64,000 nucleotides of DNA from Aurelia coerulea. Taxonomy: Eukaryota; Cnidaria; Scyphozoa; Semaeostomeae; Ulmaridae. The DNA lies in the NCBI GenBank assembly GCA_039566865.1, contig CM076943.1:42664663-42728662 (forward strand), given 5' to 3'. Of this stretch, positions 34,401 through 46,400 are shown piece by piece; the first letter of the stretch is position 1; every line of letters starts with the position of its first letter. The notes beneath the pieces were generated by a model. It saw only the letters and a program-made list of their open reading frames with translations, was not told the DNA's origin and did no database searches. A program made the translations under genes and the position numbers.

Positions 34401-37400
34401 GACAACAATGCCCAAAAACCTACTGTAACAAGTTGCAAGGGTACAAGCTTTGGAAGGAGGGCTACGTATCAAGTGTAATGGTGAAACCAAACGTTTCTGC
34501 AGGTAACCGGGAACTTTTTTTGGTGAAGTCAAAGGTTTCTGCAGCGATGAAAAGTCAAAAGTATGATGTTTATATGCATCTTGAACACGACAATGGAGAC
34601 GCAAATCTTGCCAAATGCAGCTGCAAAGCATGACAAGGTGGTTGCCGCAAGCATGTTACTGCCATGCTTACACGCTTACACTTCCTGGATTATTGTAATC
34701 TTGGACTTATGTTCCTGAAGATGTCAGTTGCACACAAGTCCTTCAGAAATGGAATGCTCCAGGAAGAAAACTAACATAGCTGTAGCTGTGAAATGTACAG
34801 AGCTTGAGTTTGAAAGGGCAGACTACTACAGAGACCAATTCAAAAAGTGCAAGAGACCAGTTGGACTGGCAGTAGAGAACTTTACTTTGCCACTCCTCTT
34901 TTTGCAAGAGAAACAATGTCATATGATTACAATAGTCCAGGACTGTGTACAGTACGACAGCAATGTGCGTGCAACAACCACCCTATTAAAATTTACCTCT
35001 GCAGTTCCATGTTCAAGTTGCACATACACATATTTTTCATAAGAAACTAAGGTCCGAGGCTGGTAGGCATTTTCTTAATTTTTTGGCCCATTTTGCTGCC
35101 AAAAAGTTCTTACGTTTTGCTTATGTTTTTAATGGCAGAAGGGTAGACTTAATTAAGCTTTGGCAAGAGGGCTCCCAAATTACTTAGTAAGATCTCAAAA
35201 CAAGTAAATAACATCATTCGCACTCAAAATAATGTCCAAACGGTTGCTATAACCTTACAGTGTCAAAACATTTTTGAGTGGGCTAGGAAATTAAAACTGC
35301 AAATGACAAAATTTTCTTAGCTTTTTGAATTCAGGTAGGGTTGTTTCTTAACTTTCGAAAAATTGAACCTACTGTTTCTTATAAGCGGTTTCTTATAAGA
35401 AAATTAATGTAAACATCATACTTTTGACTTTTCACCGCTGCAGAAACCTTTGACTTCACCAAAAATAGTTCCCGGTTACCTGCAGAAACGTTTGGTTTCA
35501 CCATTACACTTGATATGTAGCCCTCCTTCCAAAGCTTGTACCCTTGCAACTTGTTACGGTAGGCTTTTTGGGCATTGTTGTCAGGCATGGTTGAACTGTT
35601 GTGATGAGTTTTTCGTTCAACTGTACTTCGGAGAACCTTGGCATGTTCTTTAAAGTAACACTCCAGTCAGACTGTATTTTACCAGGACTTGTACGTTAGT
35701 TAGGCCTAGCATCAGTGCCTTCCGCTTCTCCGTGGTGTTTCTCTGCTCGCAAATAATTTTTCTCCGGCCTTACCGCCTTCAACGTTGGTCCCAGTATCCG
35801 TGCATGAGTTTAGAAATATCATTAGGGTCAGGTTGAAGAAACAGAACTTGAGATCGCTCATTTGAATTGCGTTTCGTTGACATACTTGCGAGCTTTTCGT
35901 AATGATCTCTGTTTGTTTTGATTAGGCCCACGTGCGGTTTGACTACCAAAACCACAATGCATTGCGCGCATCGCGGATAAGGGGAATCGTGAATTTGCCT
36001 TTGCCTTGCCTCGATGTATCAAGGTCGCAAAAAATAAGACGCCTCTGCTTCAAACCGAGTGTGCGTGCGCATAAAAAACGAAAAAACCCCATGTTGTTGG
36101 GGAGATGAAGTGCTGACCCTATTGTTTTGATACATTGTGTTTCAGCTTTGTTGAGAGCGAACCGATGTTGGAGCTCCCGTTGTCATGCGCATCGCTGTTT
36201 TTGTTTCTTCCCTTGTTCTCAACAGCCAAGCTAATTTGCATATTACGTAAGTGCCGTAAACCGTTACTGCGCATGCGATCTGGAGCCCTTTTGGGGGGAT
36301 TCCTCGAGGCTTTCAACTTAGCCTGTTCGTATCCCCAATAAACTTTTAACTTTAAGGGAAGAAACGTCTCAGGAAAGATTTTGCCTTTTTTGTGTTTTTG
36401 GTCAAAATTTGTAAAAGTTAGCCTTCGCAATTCCCACAAATCATTATATTTTCCAGAACTTCGCATTTTGTCCAACTTGCAGAATTTCTTCCTGTGAAAG
36501 GCTGGTCCCTCAAACATCAAACATTTTTTGTGACACCCTGTATCACTGTGTACCGTAAAAGCTCTATTAAGCCCCCAGGGGGACTTATTTAAATCCATAC
36601 ACTCCAGAGGGTGGCTTAAAAGGGAGGAGGCTCATTAGAGAGGGGGTATTATTCACAAAATTAAATGACAACGATACATATGATATACCTTTTACGCCAT
36701 ATTTTCGGATTCAAAATACAATTTTGAGTCAAATACATAAATTCGACACAGTTTTATCTCAAACCATATTAAAATTAACATGCCAATAACTTAGTTAGCT
36801 CAACAAATGGAAAATCTTTGGAATTTGATATAAGTGGGGGGGGCTTAATAGAGAAGGGGTCTTATTCAAAATGTTGGCTTAAAAGGGAGGGGCTTATCAG
36901 GGTCTGAAAAGGGGTTGGTGCAAAGTTTTAGCCCACTTGGCACTGTTTGACGTTTATCACAAAACCGATCCAAATTTTTTTTTTTTTTACATCATTTAAT
37001 AACTTACAATACATATTATTGTCAACGTTACTTACAAAATACCATACCCTACTACTAATACAATACCAATTGGAGCGAAAACTACGGCTACCTCATGGCA
37101 ACATAAAACATGAAATACGAACATACCACTGCACGTAACTACTAGAGAGAAAAATAATTGCTAATACTACACGTAACTACAAAAAAGAAAAAAGGAAAAA
37201 AAGAAAAAAACGTTTACCTTAAAGGGGACCTAAATAAAACTACACGTAACTGCTACTACAAATAAAAGGAATGTTTAAAATACAAAAATTGAATTCTGGG
37301 GGTTAGAAATGGGGCCTGTGACAATTTTTAGCAAAATCAAAATTGTTTTCATTTTTTTGTGATTCTGGGACCAAAACTTGAAAACTGGGACCCAGCACCT

Positions 37401-40400
37401 GAGAGGGAAAATAGGTAAATGCATTGTACTTGTGATCAACGATATACTCATTTAGAATCAATATTTTGTGCTGCGTTTTGATCGTCGTAATTTGAATGCT
37501 TTCTTCTTCCATAGAGCCAGTGAAGTGCGCAGTTGGAGGTTTCGAATGTGACGAAATCTCACTGGATCTGGATCGTTGCAACCAAGATCGCTTGGGAACT
37601 GGTGCTGCTAAATGGAGCTGCCCAATAGTATGTGGAGTTTGTCAACGTAAGTCATCTTCTTGTTACAAATACATTTACTCTTTCTATAACTCTCCAACTT
37701 GCAAACCTATGAGTTAATTAGCAACAGCTATGATCTTATTTTTGCTTAGTAGTTGAAATTGCATGCTTAGGTGGCCCCCCCCCCCATATTTTTGCGTGAT
37801 GCGTTATTGGCCATATTTCATGCGTGAAGTCGTGAAATTTCCATTTTTTGTGCGTGATTTCGTGAATTACGATTCCTGCGTGAAGCGTGAAATACGAGTT
37901 TTTCTTACGTTATGCCGTGAAAAGGGCTGTGGCAATGCGTGAATTTGTGAATGAAACTGTAAATGATATTGCTATTTTTTCAATTTGGTAGGGTAGGGTG
38001 GAGTAATATGGATCTAAAATGAGCAAAATCTCAAAATGGTAAAACGAGACTAAAATGCAAAACATTTCAAAAGTTTCGTTTAATTGACATTCAGTGCTTC
38101 TTCTTTCTTGGGAAAAAATCTCAGCTCTGACAAAGGCAGTTAAATATTTTTAAAAAATGTTCTCTTTTGGCAACTAAAATAGGCCCACTTTTTCCGACGA
38201 GCGGGAAAAGTGGGTCTATTTTCAAAGCTTGTACAAAATCGGAATATGACAGGCTAAATGATTAAAAAAATTACACGTTTTTTTTATAAGAAACTGGTTT
38301 ATATAGAAACTAGTACTACGATGACCAAAAATTTAAGAAACTCTATGTCTCTCTAACAAAGGTACATTCGTCTTTTCTTGAATTTTAACTGCAAAATTGG
38401 TAAATTTTTGCCTTGATGTGCATGTCTTCTTCTTGATGACAATGTCAATGCAAAAAAATGGAAGCCCTTTCTCGAGAAGAAGGCTCAACTTCGAACAATA
38501 CCGCAATTTTAGGCCCAAAAAAATAAGAAACTAGAGTACTGTCGCCCTGAATGGGTCTAATGCCGTTTTTCGTCAGAATCGCACGCTCTTCTTTCGACGG
38601 AAATACAAGGCGCCTGGATTTAGGAGTCTTCAAAACCACAACAAAAATGTTTTGCTGACGCCTTTCTTTACAATATTCTTTGCTTGTGTTTCGTTGAAGA
38701 AGATATTTCCGAAAAATATCAAGTTTTTCAGGCAGACTATCTTCCGTGGACTCGCAAGTGTCATCAAATCTTTTTTCCGGTTCAAATGGGTTGAATGAGT
38801 CAGCCTTTAATTTTTTCATTTTTGCACATTTGATATCCAGTTAAACTGTTTCGCAGGTCATACCAACCTTTTAAGAGTAAATTGTAACATTTATCGAAAC
38901 ATCTCGTCAATCTTTGTTGCCGAAGTGCGTATTTTTCCAAAGGCAAATAAATTGGGGAAAATTCGCCCTGAATGGGTCTATCTTTTTCAAACGACTCCAC
39001 GTAGCGATCCAAGTTTGTGTGTGCTGGTAATACCAGCCTGGTATTGTGTCAGTATAGAAATGAAATGTGCTACTAAAGTTATTTTGACATATTTTGAGGG
39101 TTTCATCAGCTTTGGTGTTTCGTCAGCTTTAAAAATTATCATAACAGTTGAGTTTTACGTAAATTTTGAGCTTCATCTGCGCAGGAAAAGTGATAGCTGT
39201 CCGTTAAAGTTTTGTATTCCCAACAATGCCAAAAGTCAGATAATACAAACATTCCCTTATAGCTCATTCAGTGTTGTATCTGTAGAGAGAAGCTTGGCTT
39301 TCCTGCTAGTAAAATTTCCCTGCTGAGGCCTAAACAACATTCAGACCCATTCAGGGCGAAAATCTGAGAAAGTATTATTTTGACTACTGCTGATGTTAGG
39401 CTCAGTTTCAAGAGGAAACAAGAGTGAAAATATCTTTGGCCTAGAAATAACGGTTGGCAAGGAAATGAAGTCTATATCCATTTTGCGTTATTATTACTGG
39501 TGATTTCAACTGCCGATCAACTCAATGGTGGGAAAACGATATAGAGAACAATGAGGGAAAGCTGTTTGAGCCATTAACATCTGACCTAGGCCTACACCAG
39601 TTGATTTCTGAACCAACACATTTGATGGGTATTTCAAAATCCTGCATTGATTTGATTTTCACTGATCAACCAAACCTCGTTATCGAGTCTGGTGTTCATC
39701 TCTCGCTACATGAACAGTGTCATCATCAAATAGTCTATGGAAAATTATCTGTTTCAAATATAAAACTACCTCCCTACTCACACAGGATTTGGTACTATGA
39801 CAAGGCAGATTTCGTTGCGATTATGAAAAGCATCCAACTTTTTCGCTGACAAGAGCACCTTAGCAAACTGACATGTCCCAATGAACAAGTTCAGTTACCT
39901 AATGAAGTTCTGTTAAACATTTACTCTAATTTCATACCTAACAAAGTCAAGACGATTAGACCCCACCAAGCACCCTGGATAACAGAAAAGGTTAAAAATT
40001 TTCTGAGAAAAAAGAATCGTGCCTACAGAAATTTCATAAGGAGGGGCCAACCAAATGACAAGCTAGAGGGAATACAAAAGTTGATATCCGAAGGTTCGAA
40101 AATGATAGAGGATGCCAAACGAAATTACTTTCTCAAGGCAGGAAGCACATTGGCTAACCGTGGGACTTCTAATAAAGCTTATTGGCCTTTAATCAACACC
40201 GTCCTAAATAAGGCCAAGATTCCAATAATACCACGTCTTCTAGAAAACGGTTGTTTATAACGGATTTCACTGAAAAGGCACAGATATTCAATGATTATTT
40301 CGTACTCCAGTGTACAACAATCAATACAGGTAGCGTAATTCCACCTAATATGCCAGCTCCTTCTTCCCTCATAAGCGATTTTCCTATATCTAGCGAAAAG

Positions 40401-43400
40401 ATACTGAACATTATAAGGTCTCTAAATCCTCATAAAGCACATGGTTGGGATGGAATGTCAATCAGAATGATAAAATTAAGTGATACTGCACTAGTTACTC
40501 CACTAAAAATAATATTTGAAAACTGCTTGAGACGTGGTTTATTTCCCGAAATATGGAAATATGCAAATGTTGTGCCGGTTCATAAGAAAAATGAGAAAAA
40601 TTTGAAGGGAAACTATCGACCAATTTCTCTCCTACCAATCTTTGGGAAAATACTTGAAAAACTTATGTACGATTCTTTATACTCGCATCTCGTTTCATGC
40701 AATTTACTCAATCCGAATCAATCAGGCTTTCGTCCCGGTGACTCAACGGTTAATCAGCTGATTTCCATAACGCACACGATCTTTAAAGCCTTCGATTGTA
40801 ATCCACCTCTTGATGTTCGCTCTGTGTATCTTGACATCTCTAAAGCATTTGATAGGGTATGGCACGACGGTTTGATCTAGAAACTAAAACGATGTGGCGT
40901 TTCTGGAGAGCCCCTTTTACTTATCCAAAGTTTTCTTAAGGATAGAAAACAGCGAACAGTTCTAAATGGACAGAATTCTGATTGGGGAGATATTTCAGCA
41001 GGAGTACCCCAGGGTTCTATTCTAGGACCCTTGTTTTTCCTTGTATATATCAACGATCTAGCTGCTGACGTGAATTGCAATGTTAAGCTTTTTGCTGATG
41101 ATACATCGTTGTTTACTGTAGTAGAAGACTCAAACTCGGCTGCCAGTGATATGAACCATGACCTAGAGTTGATAAGACAGTGGGCCTACGATTGGAAAAT
41201 GTCCTTCAATCCTGATCCGCAAAAACAAGCTGTTGAACTGATATTTTCTACGAAAAGAATTGAAATCAATCATCCAGAAATTCGTTTTAATAATATTCCA
41301 GTGATGAGTGGATAAACATAAACAGTTAGGAATTATCCTGGACACAAAGCTTTCTTTTTCGGCTCATATCCAGGCAGCTATCTCTAAGACAAGGAAGGGT
41401 GTCGGTTTGCTGAAATGTCTCTCCAAGTACCTACCCAGACATACCTTAAACGAATTATTCAAGCTCTATGTGCGACCCCACCTGGAATACGGAGATGTTA
41501 TCTATCATATTCCGGCCAAAGTATGTGAATTTAGCGGTAACACTACTTTGTCAAGTTTGATGGAAAAGTTGGAGTCAGTTCAGTATTCTGCTGCTCTAGC
41601 CGTTACAGGAACGTGGAGGGGGACATCGCAAGAGAAGTTGTACGCAGAACTTGGTTGGGAATCATTGAGTTCCCGAAGATGGAGTAGACGCCTTACGTTG
41701 TTTTACAAAATGATACATTATCTGATGCCTGAATATACAGCTGATCCAATCCCTCAACTTCAGCAGTGGCATTACTCTCTTCGCAATCAGGATGTCATTG
41801 GGCGAAGGTTAGACTTGCACCATCGGTTGCTATCTTTAAGAGAAAGCTGATTTCAATTATCCGCCCCCCTGCTAAATCTTTCTTTGGGATTCATGATCCA
41901 ATAGGATTATCCTATCTGACTCAACTTAGAGTGGGTCTTAGTAAGTTATGCTTTCACAAATTCAAGCACAATTTTAGGGATTCCATAAATCCAATGTGTC
42001 CTACAAACGATGGTATTGAGACTACTCAATCAGTCAGAAAACAACAAAGATTTTATTTTGCGGCCATCTCGCAACAGACTTATTGAACGGACAAGGGGCT
42101 ATCTGGTCTTTTCATATGATGCCAGTACCCCTGATTCATCTCATTGCACATTGGACATATAGAGGGAAGCCTAATTTTGACAAGAACTACAATGATATAC
42201 AGCTGTGTTGAGCTTGGCGGTTGGCAGTACAGTTGATGCACCAACATTCATGATAGACTGAAACACAACAGCTGAACAAGGACAAGAAAGGCGAGATTGC
42301 ATGTGTTCCAAAACGTGAAATTTAGCCGATCAAACGGGCGTAGATGCTGAACAATGATGCACCAACATTCATCATAGACTGAAACACAACTGCTGAACAA
42401 CGGCAAGAAAGGAGAGATTACATGTGTTCCAAAACGTGAAATTTAGCCGATCAAACGGGCGTAGATGCTGAACAATGATGCACCAACATTCATCACAGAC
42501 TGAAACACAACAGCTGAACAACGGCAAGAAAGGAGAGATTGCATGTGTTCCGAAAAGTGAAATTTAGCCGATCAAACGGGCGTAGATGCTGAACAATGCC
42601 TTACTGGGCTAACATTTTGGCTAGAAAAATTGGCAGAAATGATGGACAATCAGGGCACAACAAGTCCTGCAAGTAAAAGTGGGAATATCATCACTTCTCT
42701 GTGTTGAACACGACAGGAAGACCGTTAAGAAGTGGTCACAATTAACAAGTTAAGTATTTCTTTGAGTTGCGATAATTTCACATTATTCAATTCAATTCAA
42801 CTTTTTTTTTTCATTACAGGACTAAAAGTTATTACAAGATATATATAAAAAGATCTGTATCCTATACAACCAAAGTAAAGCATAGCTTATCTAGCTCTGG
42901 CCGTTAAATTAAAATACGAAAAGGAAAGAAAAATATGAGTAAAACATCGAAAAATTACTGCATTGTCACACTGGAATGTTTGTAGTTTCTTCCTCTTCTT
43001 GAGAACTCAAAAAACGTTTGTTGATGGGAATAGTGCAAAGTTTGCGCTGCCCAGTAACCTTGATGCTAGAGCAGATGTTTTCATCTGTTTTGTAGAGAAT
43101 TACTCGGACATGGCAACAATAACAACTAAATTTGCATTTGTGTGATATGGTACAGTGCCGATGTCCCCACTTTTCTTTCAAATGATTAAATATTTGCGCT
43201 TTGGAACATATGTATATAGATTTTGGCGCTTTATAAGTGCATTATTATTATTATTATTCTTATTAAATGCCGTATTAAGCTCATTCACAATGAACTTGTT
43301 TTCCTCGTAAAAAATTAAAGTTTGGTTTAATAGATTTACTCCCCTTCGAGTTTTTCCTTCTAGGGTTGATACCCCCTTTACTAAGCCTGTACAAATACAC

Positions 43401-46400
43401 GACGTCAGCAAGGAAGAAGTGTCCCAAAGACAAAACAGCATGATAAAATGTCGCGAATGCAATTGTGACCGACATCACGTGATATATGACTAGCATGACC
43501 AAGAACGAGCGCCGCCATGTTTGTCTGCATGAAGAAGAAAACGACAGATGAAATCATTGATATGCATGTGAGAAACTTCGATGCAAGGCTTTTTAAATGT
43601 ATTACAATTTACACCAAGTATTAAAAGTAGTAAAACTGAAAATGAGTTTTGTGAGAATGTATCTGAAATATACATTTGATCTTGAACCCAAGTTCCCCAA
43701 AGTATGTAGTCAGGCTGCAACGTTGATAATGCTCAAAGGGAAACTTTTGTTGGCTTGATAACAAATTGGAGATATCCCTTTCATTGCAAATGAGCACCAA
43801 CTGCTCAAGTCGTTCTTCCCCCATTTTTGCACGCAAGTATGTGTTGATCAATTTCACTTTGCTATGCGATCACAAACGACACACAAAGATTTCAGAATGA
43901 TGAGATTATATTTAGCATTGGATGACCAAGAAAACGATATTAAAGACTGAACACATACCTACCCCTACCTCCTTAACCCTAATCCACATGGGGGGGTGGA
44001 TTCTACCCCCCTTCAAGGTTTTATTTGCCGCGTTTTTAAACGACATTTGCTATGTCCCCCAGCTTCCCTTACTTTTACTAATTATCTATTAGCCACATTT
44101 TGGTGGAAAAATTTTTGAACAATACATGATATGCATATTGACGTCATAATCACGTTCGAATAAAATTGAGTGGCAAAATGAGTCCATAATGGCGGCCGCG
44201 AGCTTCGAGGCTTCGGGCATCCCTGCTCCTGTCCCTGAAATCACATTCTCAGAGTCAAAATTTTTTGCAACAAATCAGCTCAGGAGAAAGCTGAGGCTTT
44301 AAAGTGTCTAATTTCATTTCTACTTCTTGCTTTTCGTTCCCAATAGAGACGCGACTGACCAAAGAAAATCAATCATGCGGCCTAAGGGTTATTCCGGACC
44401 CTTGAAATTCCCGCCAAACCGGATTAATCTGCGAAGCGCGCGCAGGCCTCGGGATGAAACAAACATTGGCCTAACATATTTCAAATCAGTTTCTTCGACA
44501 TTCAGTAAGAAAAACACTTCCAGGGTTGCTGGTTGTGCAAATACATTGCCTCAAAGTGGAGTGCTCAATTTCCATGGAATTCGAAGGAAGCATGCACGAC
44601 GTTTTCGTTCGTTTACCACGGCAGAGATTGGAAGCTCTCCTGGCTTTGATACTCGTTGAAGTTGAAATCAGTTCTTTCTCAAGGTAGGCCATGTTGTCTA
44701 TATATTTTGTTTCAATCGTTTCTTATGTCGTTCTCCGTTGCTGGTTCTCATTCAATATTCTGCAAAAATGAGTTGTTTCCACCGTAAATATTTCACACAG
44801 AGAAGTGACTCGAAAAAAGAATGTGCTTGGAGATCTATTTTTACATTTTTCACTCTTTGTAGGAGAAAATGATGGCTAGCTCCCCACATTTTTGGACACA
44901 TGACCGTTCAACTGAAAAAGCACATCCAGAAGACTCCATTTCAGATGTTTACAATGGAAAGTGGTCACAGGAATGCTGCATTGTAACTGACTTCCATTTT
45001 CTTGCATTCAATGAAAGAAGTGTCAGTGAAGTTTTAAAGCTGAAAATAGCTGGTTGGCAATTTATTGTCATGTGTGCTGCAGCAATCGCAAACAATTTCA
45101 ACAAGCTGCTTGGCATTTTTAGAAGATTCTCATTGCTGTAGAGAATGGTTGGCTGCCAGAAGAGCATTTATTCCAGAATCTCTACAAAGTTACAAATTTC
45201 TCCCAAAGTTTGTGATACAGAAAGTGACATGCTCAGAAAATAAACATTCTCAAAGTTAGATTTGTTGAGATTTAAGATACCTTTGTTGAAGCCATGAATG
45301 TTGTTAGTTTCTTTTGCCACATATGACTCATTTTTCATTTCCTACTGCTTCTCTAAAATTCTTCTCAGCAATCCAAATTTGTCAAATGAAACAGAAAGAT
45401 CATTCCACCATGAAACTTTTTTCCAGTGATTTATGTAGCAAGAAGCATCTATTTTGTGGTCATTCATTGAAATTCATCCACAAAGTGTGGGATAAATTTT
45501 GGCTGTGAGTTTCATGTATTGTATGAAATTGTCATTGTTCAGCAACATTGAATCCAGTATTTTAAGGGAATTGTCTCTGATAAAGTTTCCAGAGTAGCTA
45601 AGCAGTTGATTTGTAATATTTTCATGAAACTGTTGAATGATAACTTTCTGATGTGCATTTATAAGTGAAAATCCCTCAGTTCATTAACATTTGCATGAAC
45701 GAATTAAAAAAATATTATCAGAAGGGGATGCTGTGTGAAAACTATTAAGGGCATTTCTAAAACACAACCATACCTCAAATCCCTCTCACATTTCTATCAA
45801 TAATTTAATAAAAGCTTGCTTCATAGGTTTCTTTCCAATTTTGGAAATAAAAACTGCTCTTGCAGGAAATAATTTTCATCCAGCATTAAATATTGTGTTG
45901 CTCTGAAGATACAAAAGTATATTGGAACTTGGGAAGTGTGACACTCTGTGGAAACAAAGAAAACAGAAATACAGGGAAAAAAACCCGCGTATAAGAACCT
46001 AGTGGATTAAGAACCTACAGGCTGAAATTTTTGAATTAAACCCCAATTTTATAAGAACCCATTCAGCCTGGAATTTGAATAGGTTCTTATTTTTAGAGAG
46101 CATGGGGTCTTATTCACAACAGAAGTTTGTGGAAGAATGAAAAAATGCTTATATTACCTGATGAGAAGCTTTTGAAAGATTTTATCTGGATTATATAAAC
46201 ATTTCGGATTCTTCCACAAATTTCTGTTGGGGAATATCTCATAAATTCAACTGATGTGATCTGACAGTAAAGAATAGGCCTGAAGTTTGAATATGAAGAA
46301 AAGAAATTCCTGAAGGCCATGAATAAAGTAAGAACCAATTTAAGAACCCGAAGAGCCTCATTTTCCACTAAATACCCAAAACATAAGAACCTAGTTTAGT

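Noticed and set aside
36119..36598. 159-codon minus-strand frame
   Set aside because: No recognisable domain; its start lies in a repeat with GGCTTAA motifs; no splice or start support.
37515..37646. ShKT exon as a stand-alone venom peptide gene
   Set aside because: There is no local signal peptide or stop; phase 1-1 splice sites fit it as an internal module of the ZP gene.
38445..39012. Adjacent minus-strand frames of 124 and 70 codons
   Set aside because: They cross the end of a TIR element and its subterminal repeats; could be a remnant of that element's gene, but no motif supports it.
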